A stretch of DNA of 33,978 bases. Source: Minisyncoccota bacterium (GTDB lineage: Bacteria; Patescibacteriota; Minisyncoccia; Phycocordibacterales; UBA9973). The notes under the pieces are model-generated. The model was not told where the DNA came from. It worked only from the letters and a program-made list of their open reading frames with translations, and searched no databases. Position numbers and translations under genes: made by a program. Below are positions 8,461 to 17,028 of this stretch, one piece after another. The first letter of the stretch is position 1; the number at the start of each line of letters is the position of its first letter. The stretch is from assembly GCA_025453495.1 (NCBI GenBank), contig JALOQM010000007.1:1-33978 (forward strand), given 5' to 3'.

Positions 8461-9489
8461 ATGAAATCAACTACTATACACCAACCGTTTTTTTATGGCG
8501 TACTGCTTATACTTTTGGCTATCGCGTTTTTTATCTTTCGACCATTGTTTGTACCACTCTTTCTTGCGGGCATTATTGCGGTCGTCTCTCAACCACTATA
8601 TCGTTGGTATGTCAGGCAGATACGCTCGGCTACTGTTTCATCTTTGGTGACTGTGCTTAGTGTTGCCGTGATTATCGGTATACCTCTTGCTTTTATTGCC
8701 ACAGAGCTTTTTAAGGAATCAAAAGTACTTTTTGCACTACTTAGCAACAGTGCTCCTGAAACGTATATCAATCAGATCGAGACAGCACTTGCACCATTTG
8801 CAAAAGAGTTCCCTGACATTACTGCTCGTGCTGATGAATATATCCGCACGGTAGCAGTATTTGTTTCAAATCATCTTGGCACTATTTTTGCGAATACTGC
8901 GCAACTTTTTTTCCAGATTTTTATCATACTCATTGCTCTCTTTTATTTTCTTCGAGACGGTGGCATGTTCAAGCGTTTGATTGTCTCGCTCTCACCACTT
9001 CCTGATGATAAAGACAGGACAATCTATGAGCATATGAAAAGTGCTATCCGTGGCGTGGTGGTAGGTTCACTTATGATCGCCATTATTCAAGGTACTCTCG
9101 TAGGTATCGGTTTTTGGATCTTTGGAATTGCGAATCCTGTGCTTTGGGGAAGCATTGCGGTACTTGCAGCACTTATCCCAACAGTTGGCACAGCACTTGT
9201 GCTTGCGCCTGCGATTGTATTTCTCTTTCTCTCTGGGCAGCTCGGTGGAGCAGTAGGATTACTTGTCTGGGGAGTGCTTATGGTTGGTCTTATTGATAAT
9301 CTGTTTGCTCCGACACTTATTGGCAAGAAAACGCACATGCATCCATTTTTTGTATTTCTCGGTGTAATCGGAGGTTTGTCGTTCTTTGGCCCGATCGGCT
9401 TTTTTGCTGGACCACTTACTATCAGTCTACTGTTTGCTTTTCTTGAAATATATCGTCCTGGTGCTACGGAAGGCGCGCGTAGTCACTAA
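8461..9489 (+). CDS. AI-2E family transporter (PF01594-like)
   Basis: Polytopic membrane protein with FRPLFVPLFLAGIIAVVSQPLYRWY, LFYFLRDGG, DNLFAPTLIGKKTHMHPFFVFLGVIGGLSFFGPIGFFAGPL. Confidence 0.92.
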   Translation: MKSTTIHQPFFYGVLLILLAIAFFIFRPLFVPLFLAGIIAVVSQPLYRWYVRQIRSATVSSLVTVLSVAVIIGIPLAFIATELFKESKVLFALLSNSAPETYINQIETALAPFAKEFPDITARADEYIRTVAVFVSNHLGTIFANTAQLFFQIFIILIALFYFLRDGGMFKRLIVSLSPLPDDKDRTIYEHMKSAIRGVVVGSLMIAIIQGTLVGIGFWIFGIANPVLWGSIAVLAALIPTVGTALVLAPAIVFLFLSGQLGGAVGLLVWGVLMVGLIDNLFAPTLIGKKTHMHPFFVFLGVIGGLSFFGPIGFFAGPLTISLLFAFLEIYRPGATEGARSH

Positions 9490-9501
9490 TTGCCGTGTAG
9501 T

Positions 9502-9996
9502 ATGTCTGCGGTCGAACGTGAAAAAATAAAAAGCGAATTTGCACTGCTTGGTATAGTGCCTGAGTATATCGAGCATGAGCCAGTGATTACGAGCGAAGAT
9601 GCAGCGCGGACGAGAGGATTTGCACTCAAACAAGGCATCAAAGCACTTCTTTTTACTAACGGCAGTGCTGCTTGGGTGATTGTCGGTATACCTGGTGACA
9701 AGAAGGCTGATCAGAAGAAAGTGGCAGATACTATTGGATGGGCGAGACGAGATATCCGCATGGCGACAGTCGAGGAAGTGCTTACGATCACTGGGTGTGA
9801 GATTGGTTCAGTGCCGCCATTTGGACATAAGACACTTGTCCCTATCCTTATCGATCAGAGTGTCTATGACAATGCTGAAAATGTTTTTAACATCGGTTTG
9901 CGGACCGATTCTGCAAAGGTAGCGACAGATGATATGCGTATGCTTTTCCGTGCTATCGGTGCTCTTGAAGGAGACTTTGTCAAAGTTCTCGGCTGA
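9502..9996 (+). CDS. YbaK/ProX-type aminoacyl-tRNA deacylase-like protein
   Basis: EYIEHEPVITSEDAARTRGFALKQGIKALLF...GCEIGSVPPFGHKTLVPILID. Confidence 0.9.
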   Translation: MSAVEREKIKSEFALLGIVPEYIEHEPVITSEDAARTRGFALKQGIKALLFTNGSAAWVIVGIPGDKKADQKKVADTIGWARRDIRMATVEEVLTITGCEIGSVPPFGHKTLVPILIDQSVYDNAENVFNIGLRTDSAKVATDDMRMLFRAIGALEGDFVKVLG

Positions 9997-10044
9997 TGCA
10001 CATTAGTGTGACTTTTGGTATACTAGACCCCTCCTTCTACGTAT

Positions 10045-11787
10045 ATGCAGATACTTTTTTCTTACCTCAAAAAACATTGGAAACTATGCCTCGTAGTTCT
10101 CTCCCTCGCAGTAATCAATCAGACGTTCTCGCTGCTTGATCCGCTGGTTTTTCGCCATATTATCGATGAGTATATAGTTAATGTAAGTGTGTACACACGA
10201 GCCGAATTTGTCCGGGGAGTAGTTTCTCTTCTCGGTCTTTCTATTGCTGTCGCATTTGTCTCAAGAGTAGCAAAGAATTTCCAGGAATATTATCTCAATA
10301 CCATCACTCAGCGAGTTGGCGCTCGCATGTACAATGATGGTGTCGAGCATTCACTTGCGCTTCCGTATGCTGTATTTGAAGATCAGCGTAGCGGTGAGAC
10401 ACTTGGGACACTGCAGAAAGTCCGCTCCTCAAGTGAGACACTTCTCGCGTCTTTCATCAATATTGTATTTGTCTCACTCATTGGCTTTTTATTTGTCACG
10501 ATATACGCGTGGTATATCTACTGGGGTGTGGCACTTGTGTATGCGCTGACAGTCCCAATCATTGGAATACTGAGCTATGTACTGACAGGTAAGATAAAAA
10601 AGATACAAAAGACAATTCTTGCCGAGACAACGGCTCTTGCTGGATCGACGACAGAATCACTTCGCAATATTGAGCTTGTCAAAAGTCTCGGTCTTATCGG
10701 ACAGGAAGTAGGGCGTCTGCAGAGTACTACAGAGAGTATCCTTACACTTGAGCTCAAGAAGCTTCGCTATGTTCGGAGTATCAGTTTTGTTCAAGGGACA
10801 GCTATCAATTTACTTCGCGCTGCTATTGTCGGTTTTCTTCTCTACCTTATTTTTACTCAAACTATTACCTACGGAGAATTTTTCGCGCTCTATATCTATT
10901 CGTTTTTTATCTTTACGCCACTTCAGGAGCTTGGCACAATCATTAATAATTATCGCGAAGCAGAAGCAGCTCTTGAGCGATTTGGCGAGATTATGGCAAC
11001 ACCGCGTGAGCCAATACCAAAAGATGCAAAAAAGATCAGTCACGTAGATCAATTATCATTTATCTCAGTATCTTTCCGATATCCAAGTGCCGTCGGTAGC
11101 GCACTTGAAGATATCTCATTTTCTGCAAAAGCAGGGGAGACAATTGCATTTGTCGGACCGTCCGGTTCAGGTAAGACAAGCCTGGTGAAGCTTCTCGTGG
11201 GTCTCTATACGCCAAGTCAAGGCAGTGTCCGATACAACACTATTCGAGCAGAAGAGATCGATATGAATGCACTGCGTGCGCAGTTTGGATTTGTGACACA
11301 GGATACACAGCTCTTTGCTGGATCAATTCGTGATAACTTACGTTTCGTTAATCCACAAGCGACAGATGCCGAGTGTCATGAAGCGCTGACTAAAGCTGCT
11401 GCTGGCCCACTGCTTGCCCGTGCAAATCAAGGGCTCGATACGTTGATTGGTGAAGGAGGAGTCAAAGTCTCAGGTGGCGAGAAACAGCGTTTATCGATTG
11501 CAAGAGCGCTGCTTCGCAAACCAACTATGCTTATCTTTGATGAAGCGACATCGGCGCTTGATTCAATTACAGAAGAAGAGATTACAAAGACAATACGTGA
11601 TGTCTCGGCTATCGATTCACGTATTACAGTGCTTATCGCGCATCGACTCTCGACTATTATGCACGCCGATCGTATCTACGTTCTCGAAAAAGGAAAGATC
11701 GTGGAGACAGGCACGCATGAGGCATTGCTTGCTGAAAAAGGCCTCTACTTTGCAATGTGGCGCCAACAGATAGGCGAGCGTGTGTAA
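10045..11787 (+). CDS. ABC transporter, ATP-binding/permease (exporter type)
   Basis: TM domain plus FVGPSGSGKTSLVKLL, GVKVSGGEKQRLSIARALL, LIFDEATSALDS, LIAHRLSTI. Confidence 0.96.
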   Translation: MQILFSYLKKHWKLCLVVLSLAVINQTFSLLDPLVFRHIIDEYIVNVSVYTRAEFVRGVVSLLGLSIAVAFVSRVAKNFQEYYLNTITQRVGARMYNDGVEHSLALPYAVFEDQRSGETLGTLQKVRSSSETLLASFINIVFVSLIGFLFVTIYAWYIYWGVALVYALTVPIIGILSYVLTGKIKKIQKTILAETTALAGSTTESLRNIELVKSLGLIGQEVGRLQSTTESILTLELKKLRYVRSISFVQGTAINLLRAAIVGFLLYLIFTQTITYGEFFALYIYSFFIFTPLQELGTIINNYREAEAALERFGEIMATPREPIPKDAKKISHVDQLSFISVSFRYPSAVGSALEDISFSAKAGETIAFVGPSGSGKTSLVKLLVGLYTPSQGSVRYNTIRAEEIDMNALRAQFGFVTQDTQLFAGSIRDNLRFVNPQATDAECHEALTKAAAGPLLARANQGLDTLIGEGGVKVSGGEKQRLSIARALLRKPTMLIFDEATSALDSITEEEITKTIRDVSAIDSRITVLIAHRLSTIMHADRIYVLEKGKIVETGTHEALLAEKGLYFAMWRQQIGERV

Positions 11788-11805
11788 TGTTGGTATAATG
11801 ACACT

Positions 11806-12171
11806 ATGAAAAAATTTACACTAGAGTTCAAGCAATTTATCATGCGTGGTAATGTCCTTGATCTTGCAATCGGTATTATCATTGGTGGTGCGTTCCAGAA
11901 GATCGTGTCTTCAGCTGTTTCTGACATTGCATTTCCAGCTATTACACCACTTCTTGGCGGTATACAGTTTACTGAGTGGCAATGGGGTCCTATTATGATT
12001 GGCACTTTTTTGCAGGCAACTGTCGATTTTCTTATTATCGCGTTTTTTGTTTTCGTTATCGTCAAACTTGCAAATCGCATGAAGCGTGAAGAACCAGCAC
12101 CTGAGACAGTACACCCGACAGAAGCTGAACTACTTGTCGAAATACGCGATTTATTGAAAGCAAATAAATAA
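11806..12171 (+). CDS. mscL: Large-conductance mechanosensitive channel MscL
   Basis: FKQFIMRGNVLDLAIGIIIGGAFQKIVSS...FLIIAFFVFVIVKLANRMK...VEIRDLLKA. Confidence 0.95.
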   Translation: MKKFTLEFKQFIMRGNVLDLAIGIIIGGAFQKIVSSAVSDIAFPAITPLLGGIQFTEWQWGPIMIGTFLQATVDFLIIAFFVFVIVKLANRMKREEPAPETVHPTEAELLVEIRDLLKANK

Positions 12172-12175
12172 TTTT

Positions 12176-13147
12176 ATGGAGTCGCTTGCTCTTGAATCTT
12201 CTCTAGTCAAAAAAGAGTTTGCACCAGAGCTTGTCACTCGTGCAGAGCTTTTTCTTGGCGAGCAAGCAACGTCTTTGTCAGAGGAAACACTGCTTGCTAT
12301 CTATGCAGAGGTAGAAGCATATACAAAAAAAGAACCAGATGAAGAACGTGTAGGAGATTGCACTGTCTCTTATGATAAATACAAAAAAACATTTCTCATC
12401 AATGGTACACAAGCGACGTTTGGACAGCTTGTCGCTTCACGGCATCTTGGTGTATCGCTCGGATACAGTAAAGAGTTACTTTCTTCCGGTGAAGGTAAAC
12501 GCTTTGCCAAGATACTTACCCAACGTGAACGGGAAGACTACCTTGATGGAGTGCTCAACAAAGCATTGGCAGAGAAGCTCTCAGTAGATACTCGAAAGCA
12601 GGACCTCCTGAAGTCAAAAGCATATGAAGCAATAGCGGAGCGGAGTATGGAAAAAAGCGCTCAAGCGGGAGTGTTTGCAGAAAGTGTAATCATCGGCGTC
12701 GTCGAGACAATTACCCTTGATCGTCCTGATCTTGGTGTCTCTGTGATACCAGCAAATGCGTATCAGGACGTCGAAGAGAAAATTGATTTTATTATTGAAA
12801 CTCGTGAGAAGCGGCGTGGTGTTGGTACAGTGACTGAAGAAGTCGCACAAGAAGCTCGTTCGATTGGGGTGCAATTTACCATCAATACAAAAAAGGCGGA
12901 GCATAAAGCCGAGCAGATTGCAAAGGCAAAAGAGCGTGGGGCGCAGGTTGATGATATTGTCTATGTAGCGATTGATAGCAAGATACTAATGGGAGCAGTG
13001 GCTGCCTGGGAGAAAGCAGGTAAGCCGGTATCAGGTCCGTGGCAGTTTCTCTCTCGAGAAACACGGATTGCTACTCTTAAAGGCATATTTGGTGGTATTT
13101 TGACACCTGAACAAGAACAGAGTTTGCTTAAAACAATTGCTGCATAA
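12176..13147 (+). CDS. Hypothetical protein (323 aa)
   Basis: Long ORF immediately after mscL with a coding-like, charged, helix-rich composition. Confidence 0.75.
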   Translation: MESLALESSLVKKEFAPELVTRAELFLGEQATSLSEETLLAIYAEVEAYTKKEPDEERVGDCTVSYDKYKKTFLINGTQATFGQLVASRHLGVSLGYSKELLSSGEGKRFAKILTQREREDYLDGVLNKALAEKLSVDTRKQDLLKSKAYEAIAERSMEKSAQAGVFAESVIIGVVETITLDRPDLGVSVIPANAYQDVEEKIDFIIETREKRRGVGTVTEEVAQEARSIGVQFTINTKKAEHKAEQIAKAKERGAQVDDIVYVAIDSKILMGAVAAWEKAGKPVSGPWQFLSRETRIATLKGIFGGILTPEQEQSLLKTIAA

Positions 13148-13231
13148 ACCGGTAGAAAATTTATTTCGGATGTGCTAGTCTGAAGAAGTTTTTGAGAGTT
13201 GTAGTTGATTCATATCTAATACATAGAGTAC

Positions 13232-13322
13232 GGAGAGGTGGCTGAGCGGCTGAAAGCAGGGGATTGCTAATCCCCCATACGGCGTAATAACCGTATCGAG
13301 GGTTCGAATCCCTCCCTCTCCG
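13232..13322 (+). tRNA. tRNA-Ser(GCT)
   Basis: Acceptor GGAGAGG/CCTCTCC; anticodon arm GGGGATTGCTAATCCCC (GCT); long variable arm TACGGCGTAATAACCGTA; T-arm GAGGGTTCGAATCCCTC. Confidence 0.95.
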
Positions 13323-13360
13323 CTATTGACAGCTAGCACGACATGTGTCGTTAGCTAGGT

Positions 13361-13380
13361 ATTTAGAGCTAGCTCTAAAT
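13361..13380. repeat. 20-bp perfect palindrome ATTTAGAGCTAGCTCTAAAT downstream of tRNA-Ser
   Basis: Exact dyad. Flanked by further GCTAGC-containing imperfect inverted repeats at 13331-13358 and 13411-13418. Confidence 0.8.
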
Positions 13381-13456
13381 GCGTTCGAATCTCAAAGACC
13401 CCGCCAAGTCGAGCTAGCCCGAGTTCGTTATGTAATTCGTGCACTCGAAACGATTC

Positions 13457-13484
13457 AAAAAACTGTCTGAAAAGGCAGTTTTTT
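13457..13484. terminator. Hairpin terminator with GAAA tetraloop
   Basis: AAAAAACTGTCT GAAA AGGCAGTTTTTT, 12-bp stem with one G-U pair. Confidence 0.7.
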
Positions 13485-13499
13485 GCTATAATTCAGAAT

Positions 13500-14444
13500 A
13501 TGGCAATTTACAAGATTACAAATAATAAGCTGCTTTCTATAAAAGAAAAGCCTTTCTCTCTCGAAAAAGATATACAGAATATTGTTGAACAAAACCTCAC
13601 TGAACTCTTTGGGATTGAATTTGTGGCAAGCGAAAGAATCATCAATGGTCTTCGTATTGATACGCTCGGTTTTGACGCGGAGACAAAAAGCTTCGTTATC
13701 ATCGAATATAAACGAGGGAGCAGTTTTAGTGTCGTAGATCAAGGATTTTCATACTTGTCTCTTCTCTTGAATAATAAGGCTGATTTCATTCTTGAATACA
13801 ACGAGAAAAACAAAGAGCAATTAAAGCGAACAGATGTTGACTGGTCACAAGCACGCATTATTTTCATTTCTCCGAACTACACGACGCACCAAATTAATGC
13901 GGTAAATTTCAAGAATGCACCTTTTGAACTGTGGGAAATTAAACAATATGAAAATAATACAGTATCGCTCAATCAGATAAAGAACGAAAACTCACAAGAG
14001 TTAATGCCAAGTATCGACGACAAACCAGAACTTAAAGAATTTAAGAAAGAGTCCAAGGAACATAGTGAGGATCACATATTTAATAATCGTGACAGAGCAA
14101 AGGAACTTTACCTACCATTCAAAGAAAAGATAACCGATATTTATCCTGAAATTGTATTTGATCCGAAATCAAACTCAATCAATGTAAAGCGTAGTGATAA
14201 TTGGCGAGTTATTGTGTATATCAATGCATATACGGATAAACTCAGATGTACGTTTACTAGAAGCAAGGACACTGATTATCAAGACCCTCAAAAGAAGTTA
14301 ATTACCCAGTCAGAACTTGAAATAAAAAATAAAGGGCAAAATCTTACACGAATGGATATAAAAAACGAGGAAGATATGGAGTATGCAGTGAATATTTTCC
14401 AACAGGCGTATAAACGATTTAAGAAAGAGTTCATCGAAGGATAA
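13500..14444 (+). CDS. DUF5655-type protein with an N-terminal PD-(D/E)XK-like nuclease-fold region
   Basis: LFGIEFVASER...RIDTLGFDAETKSFVIIEYKRGSSFSVVDQGFSYLSLLL (D...ExK pattern), then a C-terminal domain with FDPKSNSINVKRSDNWRVIVYINAYTDKLRCTFTRSKD. Confidence 0.75.
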   Translation: MAIYKITNNKLLSIKEKPFSLEKDIQNIVEQNLTELFGIEFVASERIINGLRIDTLGFDAETKSFVIIEYKRGSSFSVVDQGFSYLSLLLNNKADFILEYNEKNKEQLKRTDVDWSQARIIFISPNYTTHQINAVNFKNAPFELWEIKQYENNTVSLNQIKNENSQELMPSIDDKPELKEFKKESKEHSEDHIFNNRDRAKELYLPFKEKITDIYPEIVFDPKSNSINVKRSDNWRVIVYINAYTDKLRCTFTRSKDTDYQDPQKKLITQSELEIKNKGQNLTRMDIKNEEDMEYAVNIFQQAYKRFKKEFIEG

Positions 14445-14457
14445 ATAGTAGTATTTA

Positions 14458-14486
14458 CACAAAACCACCAATGAGGTGGTTTTGTG
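14458..14486 (+). terminator. Intrinsic terminator
   Basis: CACAAAACCACC aatga GGTGGTTTTGTG followed by TTTTG. Confidence 0.7.
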
Positions 14487-14537
14487 TTTTGTTGTCCTAT
14501 AATACAATTATTGTGATATAATATTTCTACAAGCTAT

Positions 14538-14780
14538 ATGAGTACGTCAGCGAAAAAGTTGGGTGTTAACATCCGAAAGATACGAGAAGAAAAAGGTATG
14601 ATGCAAGTAGATTTATGTAGAAAGCTTGAGGTTGACCGTGCGTATATAAGCAATATTGAAAATGGAAACGTTGTTGAAGACGGAACACATGCTGCATTAT
14701 TAGGAAAAGGTGGCAAATATGCAACACTTTGGAGTATGCAAGCGGGAGGGTTCTTGCCAAGTGAAATTGAAGAACAGTAG
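14538..14780 (+). pseudogene. Fusion ORF: N-terminal XRE-type HTH joined to the C-terminal tail of an ABC exporter NBD
   Basis: MSTSAKKLGVNIRKIREEKGMMQVDLCRKLEVDRAYISNIENGN (HTH_3) runs directly into VVEDGTHAALLGKGGKYATLWSMQAGGFLPSEIEEQ, a typical ABC exporter C-terminus (compare IVETGTHEALLAEKGLYFAMWRQQ at the end of 10045..11787). Confidence 0.75.
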
Positions 14781-14804
14781 GAAATCTGGTTTTAGAAGAG
14801 AGGC

Positions 14805-15257
14805 TTATTCTAAACTAATCTTCTTCTGACTCAACAGGATCTTGCTCTTCAAACATCCGAGCAATTCGCGCTTTTCAAGGTTCGATCCCTCCTTCAAGAC
14901 ATACTTTGCATATCCTCGAATATCTATACTCGGTACAGCGATCTTATCCTTGGTTTCAACAAAGAGCTTCTGCATCTTCAAGAATCGTTCGACATCGGCT
15001 TTTATTCGCTCTTTGACTTCGATCTCATTGAGATTGATCTTGTCGATCAGCTCTTCAAACTGTTTGAGTATTTCTTTCTCTTCCGTGTAGCCACATTTAC
15101 AATCAGCCCCTCTGGCTTTTGTGCATCCGTTGTAGACAAATCGTTGGACTGTTCCATTTTTATACTTCTTGAATTTCCCATCAGCAGATATGCCCGATCC
15201 ACATAGTCCGCAGACCATCATCTTCGTGAAAGCGAATTCCTTTCCCTCGATTCGCAA
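14805..15257 (-). pseudogene. C-terminal fragment of a large serine recombinase (zinc-ribbon plus coiled coil)
   Basis: KEFAFTKMMVCGLCGSGISADGKFKKYKNGTVQRFVYNGCTKARGADCKCGYTEEKEIL...GYAKYVLKEGSNLEKRELLGCLKSKI; no resolvase N-terminal catalytic domain present. Confidence 0.8.
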
Positions 15258-15330
15258 TACTTGGCTCTTTACCTGCTTTTGGACAAGACATACTTCGCAT
15301 ATTCGCGCGTTGCGATGTCGTCCTCATCCT
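15258..15330 (-). pseudogene. Second serine-recombinase-derived scrap (DEDDIATREYAKYVL) joined to the first fragment
   Basis: The minus strand reads DEDDIATREYAKYVLSKSR* in one frame. This matches the DIRGYAKYVL segment of 14805..15257 and is joined to (V)QKQVKSQVLRIEGKEFAF in another frame. Confidence 0.5.
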
Positions 15331-15482
15331 ACGTATATATAGGATTGATGTGGGGGATATCACCTATCATGTTATCAATAGATTAAATGCTTGTATCAAA
15401 ACCTTTGATGATGATCAAGACTATGGATTATCTTTAAAAGATGGGGCTGACCCTATTTCCCCAAAATGCTATCATTATAGTA

Positions 15483-16055
15483 ATGAAAGAAATAGTTGCT
15501 ATTATCGCCGCACTTCTCGCATTTGTGGGGAATATTTCATACCTTCGTGATGTGTTCAAGGGGCGAGTGCGGCCACATCCGTACACGTGGTGTATCTGGT
15601 CAATCGTTTCGATGACGACGTTTTTTGGTGGACTTGCCAAAGGTGCGGGTATTGGTGCCCTGCCGACTGGAGTCGCGGAAGGGTTTACTATCATTATTTT
15701 TCTTTTTTCACTGAAATATCTGTTTCAAGGCAACGCAGCAGATATCCGCATGACTGATAATTACTTTTTAGTTATCTGTCTACTTGGATTGATTCCATGG
15801 GCGATCACCAAGGATCCGACTATTTCGGTGGTGATCGTTGTTCTTATCGATATTATCGCTTTTATTCCAACACTTAGGAAAACATGGCAATGCCCAGTGA
15901 CAGAAAAACCGCTTCTGTATGAAATGAATGCTATACGTCACGTACTCACACTTTTTTCATTACAGACATACAATATTGCGACAATGTTTCACTCAATCGC
16001 GATGATCTGCACCAATACTATTATGGTAATGTTTTTACATTGCAAGAAAAAATAA
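15483..16055 (+). CDS. Multi-pass membrane hypothetical protein
   Basis: MKEIVAIIAALLAFVGNISYLRDVFKGRVRPHPYTWCIWSIVSMTTFFGG...; several hydrophobic segments. Confidence 0.8.
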   Translation: MKEIVAIIAALLAFVGNISYLRDVFKGRVRPHPYTWCIWSIVSMTTFFGGLAKGAGIGALPTGVAEGFTIIIFLFSLKYLFQGNAADIRMTDNYFLVICLLGLIPWAITKDPTISVVIVVLIDIIAFIPTLRKTWQCPVTEKPLLYEMNAIRHVLTLFSLQTYNIATMFHSIAMICTNTIMVMFLHCKKK

Positions 16056-16067
16056 TATACTCTTAAT

Positions 16068-16577
16068 ATGAGTTACAATATTCATCCATTATTTGTTCAT
16101 TTCCCTATAGCGTTTTTTCTCTTGTATTCTCTCTTGAGAATTCTTCCATTTGAGCGTTGGTTTTCACATATCGCATGGCGTCAGATACGTTTTGTCATCT
16201 TGCTCGCTGGTGTATTGGGCGCGATCGCAGCAAATGCGACAGGAGAAATTGCCGAACACTTAGTCCGACCTGATCATCGTCTTGTTGAAACGCACTCGTT
16301 CTTTGCGGCAACTTCGACATGGATCTACGGGTTGCTTCTTGCTGGAGAATTGTTGGTATTTTTGAATCCATATCTTGCACAATGGTTTCCTAATCTCCAA
16401 TTATTGCAAGTGTTTGTCTTTGTGGAGCGAGTACTTGCGAACAGGGCGCGTGCCATTATCCTTGCAATAGCTGGTGTTATTGCTATTTCACTGACTGGTC
16501 TTTTGGGTGGTGTTATGGTGCATGGAACATCTGCTGATCCGCTTGCGCCGTTAGTTCTTACATTGCTCGGGATTTAG
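16068..16577 (+). CDS. DUF2231-like membrane protein
   Basis: YNIHPLFVHFPIAFFLLYSLLRIL...GAIAANATGEIAEH: HP(L/I)xVHFPIA signature. Confidence 0.8.
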   Translation: MSYNIHPLFVHFPIAFFLLYSLLRILPFERWFSHIAWRQIRFVILLAGVLGAIAANATGEIAEHLVRPDHRLVETHSFFAATSTWIYGLLLAGELLVFLNPYLAQWFPNLQLLQVFVFVERVLANRARAIILAIAGVIAISLTGLLGGVMVHGTSADPLAPLVLTLLGI

Positions 16578-16778
16578 TAGAAGCAATATCCTTAAAACAG
16601 CTCTTTTCGAAACAGGAGCACTTTTTAATTATCGGATTTTCTATGCTCGAAACTCAAGAAATAAATCATTACTAGTAGTTTAGTTTTTTTATAGAAAGTA
16701 AAAATAACTAAATCTATGATAGTGTATTGTACCATTTTGAATGTAGATGCTGGAATTCTTTTAATGCGCAGGGGCGGG

Positions 16779-16895
16779 TTATTCTGGAGCATATTGTCTA
16801 AAGTCATCATGTAAAATGGCAACTTTTTTACTACCAGGAAACGCTGTCTGTAAAATAACGCTAACCTTGTTTCTCAGTGTTGTAATTTTGATCAT
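16779..16895 (-). CDS. Small ORF (38 aa) divergent from the radical SAM gene; speculative
   Basis: The minus strand reads MIKITTLRNKVSVILQTAFPGSKKVAILHDDFRQYAPE*. Located in the AT-rich intergenic region next to the operator; no clear SD, only an A-rich leader. Confidence 0.25.
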   Translation of the reverse strand: MIKITTLRNKVSVILQTAFPGSKKVAILHDDFRQYAPE

Positions 16896-16975
16896 AAACT
16901 ATTTCTTTTTTGATTAAAAAGATACACATAAGAATTAGTTGCAATTGCAGCAATATATGTTATATTTGAATTGAA

Positions 16976-16992
16976 ATGCAAGTTAATTGCAT
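16976..16992. promoter_or_regulatory. Putative Fur-family operator, copy 1 (upstream of the radical SAM gene)
   Basis: ATGCAA-gttaa-TTGCAT; a further TGCAATTGCA dyad lies just upstream at 16940-16949. Confidence 0.75.
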
Positions 16993-17028
16993 ATTAACTG
17001 TTCTTTAACAAACAAAAAAAATACAAAG

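Noticed and set aside
16625-16822. 65-aa minus-strand ORF (MPFYMMTLDN...) as a NUDIX remnant
   Set aside because: Only vague resemblance to a NUDIX N-terminus; no Nudix box and not distinguishable from random AT-rich ORF.
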